Below, piece after piece: positions 37,588 to 46,446 of a stretch of DNA of 64,000 bases. A program made the position numbers and the translations under genes. This DNA comes from Thermoplasmatales archaeon (GTDB taxonomy: Archaea > Thermoplasmatota > Thermoplasmata > Thermoplasmatales > Thermoplasmataceae). Numbering within the stretch: position 1 is the first letter of the stretch; each line of letters starts with the position of its first letter. Below the pieces are notes generated by a model. It searched no databases. It was not told the DNA's origin and saw only the letters and a list, made by a program, of their open reading frames with translations. Where the stretch lies: assembly GCA_026127925.1 (NCBI GenBank), contig JAJSLM010000005.1, positions 62,001 to 126,000 of the forward strand. The letters run 5' to 3'.

Positions 37588-38472
37588 ATGTCTATTCTGT
37601 CATCAATAGAATCGTTTCAGTATTTTTACGCTATTCTGGACACCGCATTTGTGGTCATTATTTCATCGATCATTTATTTAATTTTTGCTAAATTTATTGA
37701 AAAGATTTCAAAAATAAAGACGAGATACACCATGAAGAAGTTTATTGCCCTTGTCATTATTTTGATTGACTTCATCATTGTAGTATCAATTTTTGTAAAG
37801 AATACAAGCATAGTTATTGTCTCCGCTGGCCTGTTTTCGGCGGGCATTGCATTTTCTCTTAGAGATCCAATTACAAGTCTTATAGCGTGGTTTGTAATAA
37901 TATTTCTCAGACCTTTCAGCATAGGAGAGCGGATAAAGATCGGAAATGAAGAGGGGGACGTTGTTGACATAAACGCCTTTTTCTTTACCTTGATGGAAAT
38001 CAATCAATGGACGTCTGCAGATTTATATACCGGAAGATTAGTCGAGGTACCAAACAATCAAATAATGACGGCACAGATAGTCAATTTTTCAAAAGGATTT
38101 AATTATCTTTGGGACAACATTGATGTCCCTGTATTTTACAATTCAGATATTGATCAAATTTCATCAATGCTCAAGGAAATAGCAAAAAGCGTTACAGAAA
38201 AATATTTTGAGAAAGCCACAAAAGAATACACGCGCCTTAAGAAAAAATACTTTATAGAAAGGGGGATATTTGAACCAAGAATATTTGTTTCATTCAATGA
38301 TAATTATGCTCTTCTAAGTCTCAGATACATAACAGATCTTTGGGAACGAAAGACAACAGAAACTGAAATTAGCACAGAAATACTCCGTAAATTTAAGCTC
38401 AAAGGAATACAAATAGCATCATCATCACTTATAGTTAGTAATAAGTCAGATTTAGAAAATGGTCGAAATTAA
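37588..38472 (+). CDS. MscS-family mechanosensitive channel
   Basis: A 294-residue small-conductance mechanosensitive channel. Three membrane helices lie at about 15-38, 52-70 and 76-104. The pore helix region is GLFSAGIAFSLRDPITSLIAWFVIIFLRPFSIGERIKIG, followed by the beta domain with EVPNNQIMTAQIVNFSKG and a long cytoplasmic part. It would release osmolytes on hypo-osmotic shock. It is divergent from the DGGGP synthase gene, 150 nt apart, and the upstream TATA-like TTTAAATAC (37557-37565) is about 25 nt from the ATG. Confidence 0.92.
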   Translation: MSILSSIESFQYFYAILDTAFVVIISSIIYLIFAKFIEKISKIKTRYTMKKFIALVIILIDFIIVVSIFVKNTSIVIVSAGLFSAGIAFSLRDPITSLIAWFVIIFLRPFSIGERIKIGNEEGDVVDINAFFFTLMEINQWTSADLYTGRLVEVPNNQIMTAQIVNFSKGFNYLWDNIDVPVFYNSDIDQISSMLKEIAKSVTEKYFEKATKEYTRLKKKYFIERGIFEPRIFVSFNDNYALLSLRYITDLWERKTTETEISTEILRKFKLKGIQIASSSLIVSNKSDLENGRN

Positions 38473-38599
38473 TAATGATGTGGCCGAGAACTGTCAACGC
38501 GTTCAATAATCGCTTTTTTGGACAGAAATTGTTAATTATGTAATGAACCACAGAAAATTTTTTATTTCTTCCAAAAGGTAAAATTTACTTACCCCTATC

Positions 38600-39328
38600 C
38601 TAAATAGTGTTAAGTCCCCTGTCAACCGTAATGCACTGCCCGTCTATGCCCGAAGACATGTTACTTGACAGAAATACTGTAGTCATAGCAACCTCAATAG
38701 GCTCAACGACTATCCTTTCAGCTAGCCTCGGGTAACTGAACGGAAACACGTTAAAGTATGTGTCTTCACCTAGCACCGAACCTGGAGCCACGGCATTCAC
38801 ACGTATATTATATTGACGCAACTTTTCTGCGGCAATCCTAGTCAACTCCTCGACTGATGATTTGCTAACCGAATAAGGCAGAGTATTTCCTTTGTATATG
38901 AGTCTCGAAGCACCGACCAGAACAATCGTACCGCCATCTTCCTTCATAGCTTCAGAAAAGACATTTATGGCTATAACGTGTGCTTCGACATTCACCTTGA
39001 AGTTTCTTTCCAATTCGTGCAGTGATCCGAAAGTGCCTGTGACAGGCTCCCAAATACCTGTATTGGACACAACAGAATTGATTACACCAAAGTCATCCAG
39101 GATTTCCTTCTTGAGACGAATCACAGCGGCCTCATCTGTGGCATCACACTTATAGACCTTTGTATTATCGGATTCCTTTAGTCCAAAACTACTTCCGCTC
39201 CTGTTAACAATCGCAACTTTTGCACCGAAGTTAAGGAACATTCTTACTGTAGACATGCCCTGCCCTGGACCGACACCCATTACAATTACTGTTCTTCCAT
39301 TCAACGATTCGTTCAATAAATCAACCAT
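38600..39328 (-). CDS. short-chain dehydrogenase/reductase
   Basis: A 242-residue Rossmann oxidoreductase. The nucleotide motif is VIVMGVGPGQGMSTVRMFL (GxGxGxG-like), the second strand ends in VNRSG, and CDATDE contacts adenine. NTG follows at SNTGIW; the catalytic residues are Ser in VGASRLIY and the pair YSVSKSS (Tyr-x-x-x-Lys). The substrate is unknown. Val-Asn-Arg after the second strand suggests NADP preference. ATG 39328 is chosen because GGTGAGG just upstream is a Shine-Dalgarno sequence; GTG 39337 is the alternative. Confidence 0.9.
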   Translation of the reverse strand: MVDLLNESLNGRTVIVMGVGPGQGMSTVRMFLNFGAKVAIVNRSGSSFGLKESDNTKVYKCDATDEAAVIRLKKEILDDFGVINSVVSNTGIWEPVTGTFGSLHELERNFKVNVEAHVIAINVFSEAMKEDGGTIVLVGASRLIYKGNTLPYSVSKSSVEELTRIAAEKLRQYNIRVNAVAPGSVLGEDTYFNVFPFSYPRLAERIVVEPIEVAMTTVFLSSNMSSGIDGQCITVDRGLNTI

Positions 39329-39337
39329 TTTCCTCAC

Positions 39338-39893
39338 CCAATTATTTTATGTATGTATTAAGCACTTACAACGCGGTGCATCTCGTAGCACTGGAATTCA
39401 GGTACTTCCTACGTGTTTAAGTACATATTTCGGGTTATTTAAGGTTATGATCTCCATTTACTATAGTAAGGCTCGCTTTAGGAAGTTGGGGGCTGCCTTA
39501 TGATTGAACTCTTTGAGTAAAATACTCACCATCTATCTCGTTGAAAAAACTTTTATAGATTACTTTTTTTATTATGCTATCTGATGTGTTGAGATCGAGA
39601 TGAATAAGAATATCGTTGAAGATCGAAGTATATCTCTCACTACTCTCTTTTCGGGACCTATTTCATAATGTTCTATTTCTTCCTCGTCAAGAAATGAACA
39701 CTTGATTCCTCGAAGTAATTGCAACTCCTGCTAGACATACCCATGTATCATATGCCACTGGATTTGACATAGACATGAAACATTTCTGCAACATTTGCAG
39801 AAATGTGCAACTCAGAGAATTAGCCTAAATAAAATATATATTTTACTAAAACTATATAGCAATATTATTAGATGCTCCGCTCTATGAGGACCT
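39338..39893. other. 550-nt intergenic region with a perfect hairpin
   Basis: No convincing gene is present between the divergent SDR and MFS genes. Short open frames occur (for example a 22-codon frame from 39601) but none has a recognisable product. The stretch contains a perfect 11-bp stem-loop at 39781-39805 and A/T-rich promoter-like sequence at 39828-39860 ahead of the MFS gene. Its length is unusual for this compact window and decayed coding sequence is possible. Confidence 0.35.
39781..39805. repeat. perfect 11-bp inverted repeat upstream of the MFS gene
   Basis: Arms CATTTCTGCAA and TTGCAGAAATG are exactly complementary and are separated by the trinucleotide CAT. The element ends 89 nt before the MFS start codon and just upstream of its TATA-like region, so a repressor or activator site is more likely than a terminator (no T run follows). 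Confidence 0.5.
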
Positions 39894-41204
39894 GTGTTCG
39901 ATGCATTGGACGAAAGCTCATTAAAGAAGGTGCATTTAAGAATAACTGCACTTTCTTCAGGAGGTAGTTTTCTTGACGGATATGATATATCCATAATATC
40001 AGTTGCCATTCTCATATTGCAACCACAATTCTCCTTAACTTCGACCGAAATCACGCTTCTCCTTGGTTCAACAATCCTGGGAATGATTTTTGGGGGAGTC
40101 TTTATTGGATACATTACTGATATAAAGGGAAGAAGATATGTGTATCTTTGGGACATGGCATTTTTCATACTTTTCACTGTACTTTCTGCACTCGCCGCCA
40201 ATTATATTCAACTTCTTATCTACAGGCTTCTCCTTGGCGTTGCAATTGGCGCAGATTATGCCATAACGCCCACAATCATTGCCGAATTCTCACCTGTGAA
40301 ACACAGGGGAAAACTCCTTAGTTTCTCGGGTGCTGCTTGGTTCATAGGGGCGTTTGCATCTTACGGCATAGGCACCGTTCTCATTCCACTTGGAAACACA
40401 TCATGGCGTTACATGTTTCTGATTGGGATCATACCAGCAATAATTATTCTCCTGCTGAGACGCGACGTACCGGAATCCCCCAGATGGCTCCTTTCACACG
40501 GAGAGAATGAGAGGGCCAACGCTTCAATGAAAGAGATCGATAGCAACGCCCGTATAGAGGCACCAGTGACGTACAGCAAGACAAGGATTGGTGATCTTTT
40601 CAGGAAAAAATACATGGCCGCTACTGCCTTCGTATCCATTTTCTGGTTTGCGCTGGATGCGGTCGCTTATGTGATAGCTTTAGATGGACCGTCTATTCTT
40701 CACGATCTTGGCATATCCACTGTTGCAGCATCTGGATACGCTACGGTCATTGCTCTACTTGCAATAATTGGTGCCGTAATCGCCATTCTATTTATCGATA
40801 CCAAAGGAAGAAAAAGCCTTACTATGATAGGTTTCGCTGGTATGGTGATCACTCTCATGCTTGCGGCAATCCTTTTTCATTATTACCCTATCGTTATATA
40901 TATTGTTCTGCTGTTTGTTGTATTTGAGATCAGTCAGGAACTTGGACCCGGCATCACCAACTCGGTATATCCACAAGAGCTTTATCCCACGGAGATAAGA
41001 TCCACAGCACAGGGTTTTGGAACTACAATCAGCAGAGTCGGAGCTCTCTTCGGAATATTCGTATTTGCGTTCGTGTCTGATGCCTATGGAATCAGTATTG
41101 GTTTGATATTACTTGCGATAATCTCTGCAGTGGGTCTTATAGTAACTCTGTCACTTGGGAAGGAAACTGCTGGGAAATCTCTGGAAGAATTAAGTGAGCT
41201 CTAG
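39894..41204 (+). CDS. MFS transporter of the sugar/metabolite porter type
   Basis: A 436-residue transporter with twelve predicted membrane helices. Family marks are GGVFIGYITDIKGRRYVYL between helices 2 and 3, the loop RRDVPESPRWLLSHGE after helix 6 (the sugar-porter PESPRWL motif) and IDTKGRKSLTMIG between helices 8 and 9. It begins with GTG at 39894; no upstream ATG is in frame. The substrate may be a sugar or an organic acid. Convergent with the GDPD gene, their ends overlapping by 4 nt. Confidence 0.9.
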   Translation: MFDALDESSLKKVHLRITALSSGGSFLDGYDISIISVAILILQPQFSLTSTEITLLLGSTILGMIFGGVFIGYITDIKGRRYVYLWDMAFFILFTVLSALAANYIQLLIYRLLLGVAIGADYAITPTIIAEFSPVKHRGKLLSFSGAAWFIGAFASYGIGTVLIPLGNTSWRYMFLIGIIPAIIILLLRRDVPESPRWLLSHGENERANASMKEIDSNARIEAPVTYSKTRIGDLFRKKYMAATAFVSIFWFALDAVAYVIALDGPSILHDLGISTVAASGYATVIALLAIIGAVIAILFIDTKGRKSLTMIGFAGMVITLMLAAILFHYYPIVIYIVLLFVVFEISQELGPGITNSVYPQELYPTEIRSTAQGFGTTISRVGALFGIFVFAFVSDAYGISIGLILLAIISAVGLIVTLSLGKETAGKSLEELSEL

Positions 41205-41917
41205 ATTTCCCTACCGGAGTTAATCATGCTGATCACAAGGTCAGGACGATCTGAACCTATGGCATCTACACCAGCATCTAATGAACTCAGGATTCCCGCT
41301 CGATCGCTGGGCGCCCAGACGCTCACCCTCAAGCCGCCATTATGGCATCTGTTAACGTACGATGTCGTCAAACCTTCATAATTTATCGCGATGGTATCGC
41401 AACCACACTGTTTCACCATTGACACTGGATCAACTGGAAATCCCGCAATTAGCGCTCCACAGATAACAGTAGGAAATTTCTGCTTTATCTCGAGAAGTGC
41501 ATCATGAAAGAAGGATATGAGCACACTCCTCTTAAGTACATCCGGCCTTTTTTGGAATAGATTTGCAATCGAGATGACCGTCTCCATGGATTTCAGTTCT
41601 ATCACCACAGTAATATGTATCGCATCCAGCACCTCCTCCAGCGTTGGAATGATTTCTCCTCCTTCTAATCTAATCCTTTTCAGCTCCTCTGTGTCGAGAT
41701 CACTAACCTTGAGATCGATTCCAGCCGTTCTCCTCAAATCTGGATCGTGTATGACCGCTAGGTTCCCATCTTTCGTAGCCTGAACATCACATTCGACGGC
41801 ATCAACTCCAAGTTTCTCAACACTTCTGAATGCTGAAAGGGTGTTTTCCCTGAAAAGGTCTCCACCGCCCCTGTGGGCTATCACGAAAATTTCCTTTCCT
41901 TTGTATAGGTGGGTCAT
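41201..41917 (-). CDS. glycerophosphodiester phosphodiesterase
   Basis: A 238-residue TIM-barrel phosphodiesterase that releases glycerol phosphate from glycerophosphodiesters. It has the N-terminal VIAHRGGGDLFRENTLSAFRSVEKLGVDAVECDVQATKDGNLAVIHDPDLRRT, with His-Arg, Glu-Asn-Thr, Glu-x-Asp and His-Asp metal and catalytic residues. IELKSM supplies the later acidic residue and VSVWAPSD the tryptophan. ATG 41917 is preferred because only 8 residues precede the VIAHRG strand; the frame extends to 41965. A palindrome at 41969-41987 lies just upstream. Confidence 0.92.
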   Translation of the reverse strand: MTHLYKGKEIFVIAHRGGGDLFRENTLSAFRSVEKLGVDAVECDVQATKDGNLAVIHDPDLRRTAGIDLKVSDLDTEELKRIRLEGGEIIPTLEEVLDAIHITVVIELKSMETVISIANLFQKRPDVLKRSVLISFFHDALLEIKQKFPTVICGALIAGFPVDPVSMVKQCGCDTIAINYEGLTTSYVNRCHNGGLRVSVWAPSDRAGILSSLDAGVDAIGSDRPDLVISMINSGREI

Positions 41918-41968
41918 AAAAACATAATGCAAATTCTTAATATATAGGATTGCAGAAGGTTCCAATTT

Positions 41969-41987
41969 AATAATTCGATGAATTATT
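41969..41987. promoter_or_regulatory. inverted repeat upstream of the GDPD gene
   Basis: AATAATTC and GAATTATT are perfect 8-bp arms around GAT. The element lies 52 nt upstream of the preferred GDPD start, on the upstream side of the likely promoter. It is A/T-rich, so regulatory function is only a suggestion. Confidence 0.4.
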
Positions 41988-42209
41988 GACGGAGGATTGG
42001 AAGCGGTAGTATATTCCTGACATCTTCTTCATCGTACGCATTGAGAATTCCCGATTCGTGGATTCATGATTCAAGCACACCTTTTTGAGTGCTTTACCAC
42101 CGTTCCACTCTCCATAAAGTTAGATTCGAGAATTACACTATCTCTTTTCTCTAAATGCATGGAAATGAAATGGAGAGTAAGTACTATAATTTGCTTGAAT
42201 CTGACGCCT

Positions 42210-42235
42210 TTACCTTTGTAGATACCAAAAGGTAA
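42210..42235. repeat. inverted repeat upstream of msrA
   Basis: TTACCTTT and AAAGGTAA are perfect 8-bp arms separated by 10 nt, 54 nt before the msrA start. Position suits an operator for a stress-induced gene. The rest of the 41988-42288 intergenic sequence shows no gene. Confidence 0.35.
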
Positions 42236-42288
42236 TCAACATTTACGGAATTGTGTTTCACGGGATCTTGTTGAGTTTGGTGAGTGAT

Positions 42289-42846
42289 ATGAAAAATACA
42301 GATGTTGAAGTTGCAGTACTTGCTGGTGGTTGTTTCTGGTGCATGGAGGCCGTATTTATAGAAGTAAAAGGCGTTCTTAAAGTGGATCCCGGGTATTCTG
42401 GCGGCAAGGTTGACGATCCATCATACGAAGAAGTGTGTACCGGAAAAACAGGACATGCAGAAGCTGTAAGAATCACATATGATCCTTCGATGATTTCCTA
42501 CAATGATATTCTCGAAATATTCTTTTCAACCCATGATCCTACGTCGCTCAATAAGCAAGGGAATGATGTTGGAACCCAGTACAGATCCTCCATATTTTTC
42601 ATAGATAACAATCAGGAATCCATTGCGATTGAAACTATAAAAAAACTTGAAGAGGAAAAGCGCTTTCCGAGGCCTATAGTGACTAAGGTCGAGAAATTTT
42701 CGAATTTTTATCCTGCAGAGGATTACCACAAGAATTACTTTAGGAATAACCCTAATTCACCCTACTGCGCGTTTGTAATATCTCCGAAAATTGAAAAATT
42801 CCGGAAATCACACGCCGTGTTCTTGGTTAACCGAAAAGATTCATGA
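42289..42846 (+). CDS. msrA: peptide methionine-S-sulfoxide reductase
   Basis: A 185-residue repair enzyme reducing methionine-S-sulfoxide. The active site is AGGCFWCMEAVF with catalytic Cys15 and a second Cys18. GYSGGKVDDPSYEEVCTGKTGHAEAVRITYDP and FFSTHDPTSLNKQGNDVGTQYRSSIF are family signatures. ATG 42289 is preferred, with GGTGA 8 nt upstream as Shine-Dalgarno; GTG 42253 is in frame. With the peroxiredoxin at 25.2 kb it gives an oxidative-damage defence. Confidence 0.94.
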   Translation: MKNTDVEVAVLAGGCFWCMEAVFIEVKGVLKVDPGYSGGKVDDPSYEEVCTGKTGHAEAVRITYDPSMISYNDILEIFFSTHDPTSLNKQGNDVGTQYRSSIFFIDNNQESIAIETIKKLEEEKRFPRPIVTKVEKFSNFYPAEDYHKNYFRNNPNSPYCAFVISPKIEKFRKSHAVFLVNRKDS

Positions 42847-43002
42847 CTTAGTCAGTTGAAGCACCCAGATTCATATTCCAATATTTTGAGCAAAAAACCA
42901 CTGAGTTTGCGATGGAGAGGACCTCAGAAAGATGGAGGGACAAAGAACATCCTGCAGCGTTGGACAAAACGAAGAAAAGAAGGAAAATTGAATTCATTTT
43001 AT

Positions 43003-44190
43003 TTACGTTGAATAGGAATCATCTGTTTCTAAATTGGATGCCTTATTTTCTAAGTTTATTAGAAGATTTTCGATTTTTTCTTTAAGGTCGCTAACATTGA
43101 AGCTTATTTCTTCAGGTTTAGTCCGATCCCAAAAATTCCCATTTTCATAACTCACTACAACAGAAGGATGGAGCATTAATAGAAAATCATGCATATTGTT
43201 TTTTAAAAAACCGTTATCCAAAGTAAAAATAATCGATAACGATCCATTTTTAAAGACCATTTCGAAATGCTTCCCTATCTCTTTAATTTCTGTCGTGGTA
43301 GTGCATTTCGCACATTTCCCAACTTCTCTTGCATATTCTTGGTCTGTCATACCCAGAAAATAAGCAATTCTAGAACAGGATTCGCACAACTGGACGGTTT
43401 CAGTTGTCGTTGCGTCAAGAACGTGTCTAATCTGCACATCCCCTGGATTGGCGATTTTCATTACGCGGACGAGAACTTCATTAAAATAGGCGCGTGACTC
43501 ACCTGCATTGTAGGTCTTTATTTGAAAGAGCTTCAGCAAGATAAATAGCAACGGAATCGGATCCTTTATGGCCACCTCCTCATATTTTAGAAGAAGGTCC
43601 TTAACTTTTTTAGTCTGGCCTAGCATTTTGTCTTTTCGTCTTTTTTCGAGTGTCTGCTTCGCCTTTGCTGCTCGCTCGAGAGTTCTCTTTGATGCGTTAA
43701 CAGCATCAGGATTTTCTTCTTGCCATTTTTTTAGTTCGGACATTCTGATGAGTACCATAGGCCCCGAGTTCTTGTAGTATGGATTTGGTTCCTTAAGCAC
43801 ATGTAGCGTACCATTTTCCACAAGTCTGCGTACCATAGCATTATCCAAACCACACATTCTAGCTGCAACTGGAATAGTTCGATAAGAATCAGATAATGCG
43901 ATTTTCATTCGCTCTACCTCAGATTCTGTGATCGTTTGCATAATATTATCTATCTCTGGAGTTAACTTTTGGATATCTGAAACCAATCTTCGATAATGCA
44001 TACTGTAAAAATTCTTGCCTTCCCAATAAAATCTGAAGGCATTCCTAAAATTAGCCTCGCTTATTTCAACATGCATTTTGAGGAAGAAGGCAAGCGTACG
44101 AATATAGAGCAATTGATAATTATTAGGTTTAGGCACCTTTATGCACTGGAAATAGATTCCTTCATAAGAGATATTCTTTTGCGATCTCAC
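43003..44190 (-). CDS. orphan protein with excisionase-like HTH and Cys4 zinc ribbon
   Basis: A 395-residue protein of no family that I recognise. An excisionase/MerR-like helix-turn-helix lies at about 108-160 (YRTIPVAARMCGLDNAMVRRLVENG through IRMSELKKW). A basic coiled coil follows (KRTLERAAKAKQTLEKRRKDKM), then a Cys4 site, CESC at about 276-279 and CAKC about 18 residues later, and a mixed C-terminal part. It reads as a DNA-binding protein of a mobile or plasmid-derived type, but no integrase or transposase is adjacent. The start is GTG 44190; ATG 44076 is an alternative. Confidence 0.7.
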   Translation of the reverse strand: MRSQKNISYEGIYFQCIKVPKPNNYQLLYIRTLAFFLKMHVEISEANFRNAFRFYWEGKNFYSMHYRRLVSDIQKLTPEIDNIMQTITESEVERMKIALSDSYRTIPVAARMCGLDNAMVRRLVENGTLHVLKEPNPYYKNSGPMVLIRMSELKKWQEENPDAVNASKRTLERAAKAKQTLEKRRKDKMLGQTKKVKDLLLKYEEVAIKDPIPLLFILLKLFQIKTYNAGESRAYFNEVLVRVMKIANPGDVQIRHVLDATTTETVQLCESCSRIAYFLGMTDQEYAREVGKCAKCTTTTEIKEIGKHFEMVFKNGSLSIIFTLDNGFLKNNMHDFLLMLHPSVVVSYENGNFWDRTKPEEISFNVSDLKEKIENLLINLENKASNLETDDSYST

Positions 44191-44197
44191 ACAGTGA

Positions 44198-44264
44198 GGA
44201 AAAGTAGATTTCGAGTAAAACAGAGTTTTGAAGCTTTTCCTGCGATCTTATCTACTACTTTTCC
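44198..44264. repeat. imperfect inverted repeat upstream of the orphan HTH gene
   Basis: GGAAAAGTAGAT (44198-44209) is matched on the other strand by ATCTACTACTTTTCC (44249-44263), which has a three-base insertion relative to perfect symmetry. The pair brackets the probable promoter of the orphan HTH gene and could be its operator or the trace of an element end. The rest of 44265-44435 shows nothing recognisable. Confidence 0.35.
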
Positions 44265-44435
44265 CTTACTTTTTTATGGGAACTAGACAATAACAAAATA
44301 TCACAAATATCACGCCAAAAAATTCTTGCTGCATTTTGTTAATCAATCACATTAAAATTATCTTAAAAATTTAGACCGGCGGTCGTGAAAAGGATTAAAA
44401 TTATGAAATTGAACCAGCATTGTTACCTGGCTTGA

Positions 44436-45368
44436 TCAAATCGACACTTTTCCTGGGATCTTCGGAAACGGATGTACCATCTCAATCCTCGGGTACCCAC
44501 ATATATATCGGATGAGCCTCTCTACACCTATACCGAATCCTGCAGATGGTTTAAGATCATATTTTGCAGCTTCTAAAAACCATTTAAACTGCTCTGTGGT
44601 TTGCTTCTTCTTACTGATTCTCTCTAAAATTTTTGAGTATTCATACTCGCGTTCTCCTCCAGACAAGGCTTCGCCGAATCCTTCGGGGTAAATCATGTCC
44701 ATGTCTGAAAGAATCCCCGGTTCGTCTTCCTTTTCCCTATCATAGAATTCTCTTTTTTCAAGTGGAATATCTACGATCCAGAACGGATCCTTTTCAAGTT
44801 CTGAAAGCACCTGTTCCCAATCTGGACCATATTTTGCCTCTGCCTCGAGGAGCTTAAATTTCTTGTAGGGCATGGACGGAATCTTTAGTTCTCTTCCGAT
44901 TTCAGACAATTGCTTCGAATACTTTTCCTTCACGAATCTCATCAATGAGGAAAACATCTCCTCTCCAAGCTTCATGACATCTTCCCTTGAAGCACCCTGC
45001 TGTTCTAGATCCAGTTGAGTGAATTCGAGCAAATGCCTTCCTGTGGCCGCCTTTTCAGCTAATTCCAGTCTTATGTTTGGAGAAAATGTATAGATTTTTG
45101 GAAATTTTTGCACCAATATCTGTTTGTGAAATATCATGCTCTTTGTCAGAGAATACCGTGTCCCTTCGTAATCAAACGAAGGATCATAAACTGGATGGTT
45201 GAGTGGATCTGTAACCGTTGAGAAAATTACTGGTGGCACTTCGACAAAACCTCGGGATCTTAAAAATTCACCCAAAAATGCCCTAACTGGACCGTTTAGT
45301 TCGAGCGCAATCCTCAATTGCTTACTAGATAACCGCTCTTCAAGTTCTGATACTATTTCTGTTTCCAT
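44436..45368 (-). CDS. asnA: archaeal asparagine synthetase (AsnRS/AspRS paralogue without anticodon domain)
   Basis: A 310-residue class II synthetase catalytic core with no OB-fold anticodon-binding domain, the form that makes asparagine from aspartate, ammonia and ATP. Class II motif 2 is TFSPNIRLELAEKAATGRHLLEFTQLDLEQ; motif 3 is SAGFGIGVERLIRYICG near residue 282. FGEALSGGEREYEY corresponds to the region that reads the substrate in AspRS. It resembles the AS-AR protein of Pyrococcus. It is divergent from an Lrp-type regulator, with a palindrome between them, so asparagine supply may be regulated by amino acid level (inference). Confidence 0.88.
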   Translation of the reverse strand: METEIVSELEERLSSKQLRIALELNGPVRAFLGEFLRSRGFVEVPPVIFSTVTDPLNHPVYDPSFDYEGTRYSLTKSMIFHKQILVQKFPKIYTFSPNIRLELAEKAATGRHLLEFTQLDLEQQGASREDVMKLGEEMFSSLMRFVKEKYSKQLSEIGRELKIPSMPYKKFKLLEAEAKYGPDWEQVLSELEKDPFWIVDIPLEKREFYDREKEDEPGILSDMDMIYPEGFGEALSGGEREYEYSKILERISKKKQTTEQFKWFLEAAKYDLKPSAGFGIGVERLIRYICGYPRIEMVHPFPKIPGKVSI

Positions 45369-45455
45369 AAATTACAAATATCTTCCAAGAATAAGAACTA
45401 TTACATGAATAATTGGACAAGTTGCCTACATAACAACGTATATAATGATTTATAG

Positions 45456-45470
45456 TAGACATTTTGTCTA
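45456..45470. promoter_or_regulatory. 15-bp palindrome, candidate Lrp operator
   Basis: TAGACA and TGTCTA are perfect arms around TTT. The element directly abuts the TATA-like sequence (TTTTATATA, 45472-45480) of the Lrp gene and sits 88 nt upstream of asnA. Auto-regulation and control of asnA are plausible, both inferred from position. Confidence 0.55.
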
Positions 45471-45502
45471 ATTTTATATACATGTTTGTTATTACTATCG
45501 CA

Positions 45503-45934
45503 ATGAATGAAAAAGATCGGCGCATTTATGAGTACCTGGTTGACCATGGAAGAGACAAGATTTCGGACATATCAAAGGAACTGGACATCCCCAGAGTGAC
45601 GGTATATGAGAGAATAATGAATATGGTGTCTCAAGGAGTGATTAAGAAATTTACTGTAATACCTGATTATGGGGCAATAGGGCTTCCCGTTGTTTCTTTC
45701 ATTTTCCTTTCTTTTGATCGAAACGCAAAGATCGGACAGAGAGAACTCGCAGAAAAAATTGCAAGATTCAAAGAAGTTGAAGAGGTTTACATTGTTGCGG
45801 GTGAATGGGACCTTTTTATAAAAATCAGATCTGCAACAGTAAAAGACATAGGAGATTTCGTATTGGACAAACTTAGGTCGGTAGAAGGGGTTGAAAGAAC
45901 AGAAACTATAACCGTTTTTTCAGCTGTCAAGTGA
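45503..45934 (+). CDS. Lrp/AsnC family transcriptional regulator
   Basis: A 143-residue regulator. The N-terminal helix-turn-helix is DRRIYEYLVDHGRDKISDISKELDIPRVTVYERIMNMVSQGVIKKFT; the RAM/AsnC ligand domain includes VYIVAGEWDLFIKIRSATVKDIGDFVLDKLRSVEGVERTETITVF. It senses an amino acid and oligomerises. The start is ATG 45503, giving about 25-30 nt to the TATA element; the frame from 45464 overlaps the palindrome and is less likely. It faces asnA on the opposite strand. Confidence 0.9.
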   Translation: MNEKDRRIYEYLVDHGRDKISDISKELDIPRVTVYERIMNMVSQGVIKKFTVIPDYGAIGLPVVSFIFLSFDRNAKIGQRELAEKIARFKEVEEVYIVAGEWDLFIKIRSATVKDIGDFVLDKLRSVEGVERTETITVFSAVK

Positions 45935-45947
45935 TGTCGAGTTTTCA

Positions 45948-46337
45948 TCATATTCCTAATCTCAAGAAAAGGAGGATTATACCCACCACTATGATCACTA
46001 TCCCTACAAGATACAACCACCTGTACCTATCCGGCTTTCTGGAATCCATGTAAGCAACTTCGTACCCGGATGTATCAGCATCTGATGAGCCCTTGGTTTT
46101 CTTTCGATTTGTTTCGTCCATTTCAGATTCTCCGTCTCCCGGAGGCCTACTAGAAGCTGGGGTATTATTGTTTTTAGACCGATTCCTTCCAAAGAAAAAA
46201 GGGAAAAAGAAGAAAAAAGGAATAAAGCCAAAAGAATATCCATGGATATTTATTAGCGGCAAGACTAAGAAAAAGACCAGGAATATTGATAGATAGAATA
46301 AAAGGATGAATAGATATATCCTATTTTGTTTGACCAT
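45948..46337 (-). CDS. small membrane protein of unknown function
   Basis: A 129-residue protein with a hydrophobic N-terminal region (about 8-50, two helices, the second exceptionally Phe-rich), a hydrophilic Ser/Pro/Asp-rich middle (about 51-103) and a C-terminal helix YRWLYLVGIVIIVVGIILLFLRL. No family is recognised. It ends 14 nt from the stop of the Lrp gene (convergent). The low-complexity middle limits confidence, but the topology is clear. Confidence 0.6.
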   Translation of the reverse strand: MVKQNRIYLFILLFYLSIFLVFFLVLPLINIHGYSFGFIPFFFFFPFFFGRNRSKNNNTPASSRPPGDGESEMDETNRKKTKGSSDADTSGYEVAYMDSRKPDRYRWLYLVGIVIIVVGIILLFLRLGI

Positions 46338-46446
46338 TATAAGATAAAGAAGTATAATCTAGAATTTAAAACTTATATTGAATTCGCACAGAGCCGATCT
46401 TGCAGTTTGTTGAATAATTTATAATAGTCAAAATGATAACCTCACA

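Noticed and set aside
39601-39669. 22-codon frame in the long intergenic region
   Set aside because: Too short, no promoter at the right distance and no family; may be chance.
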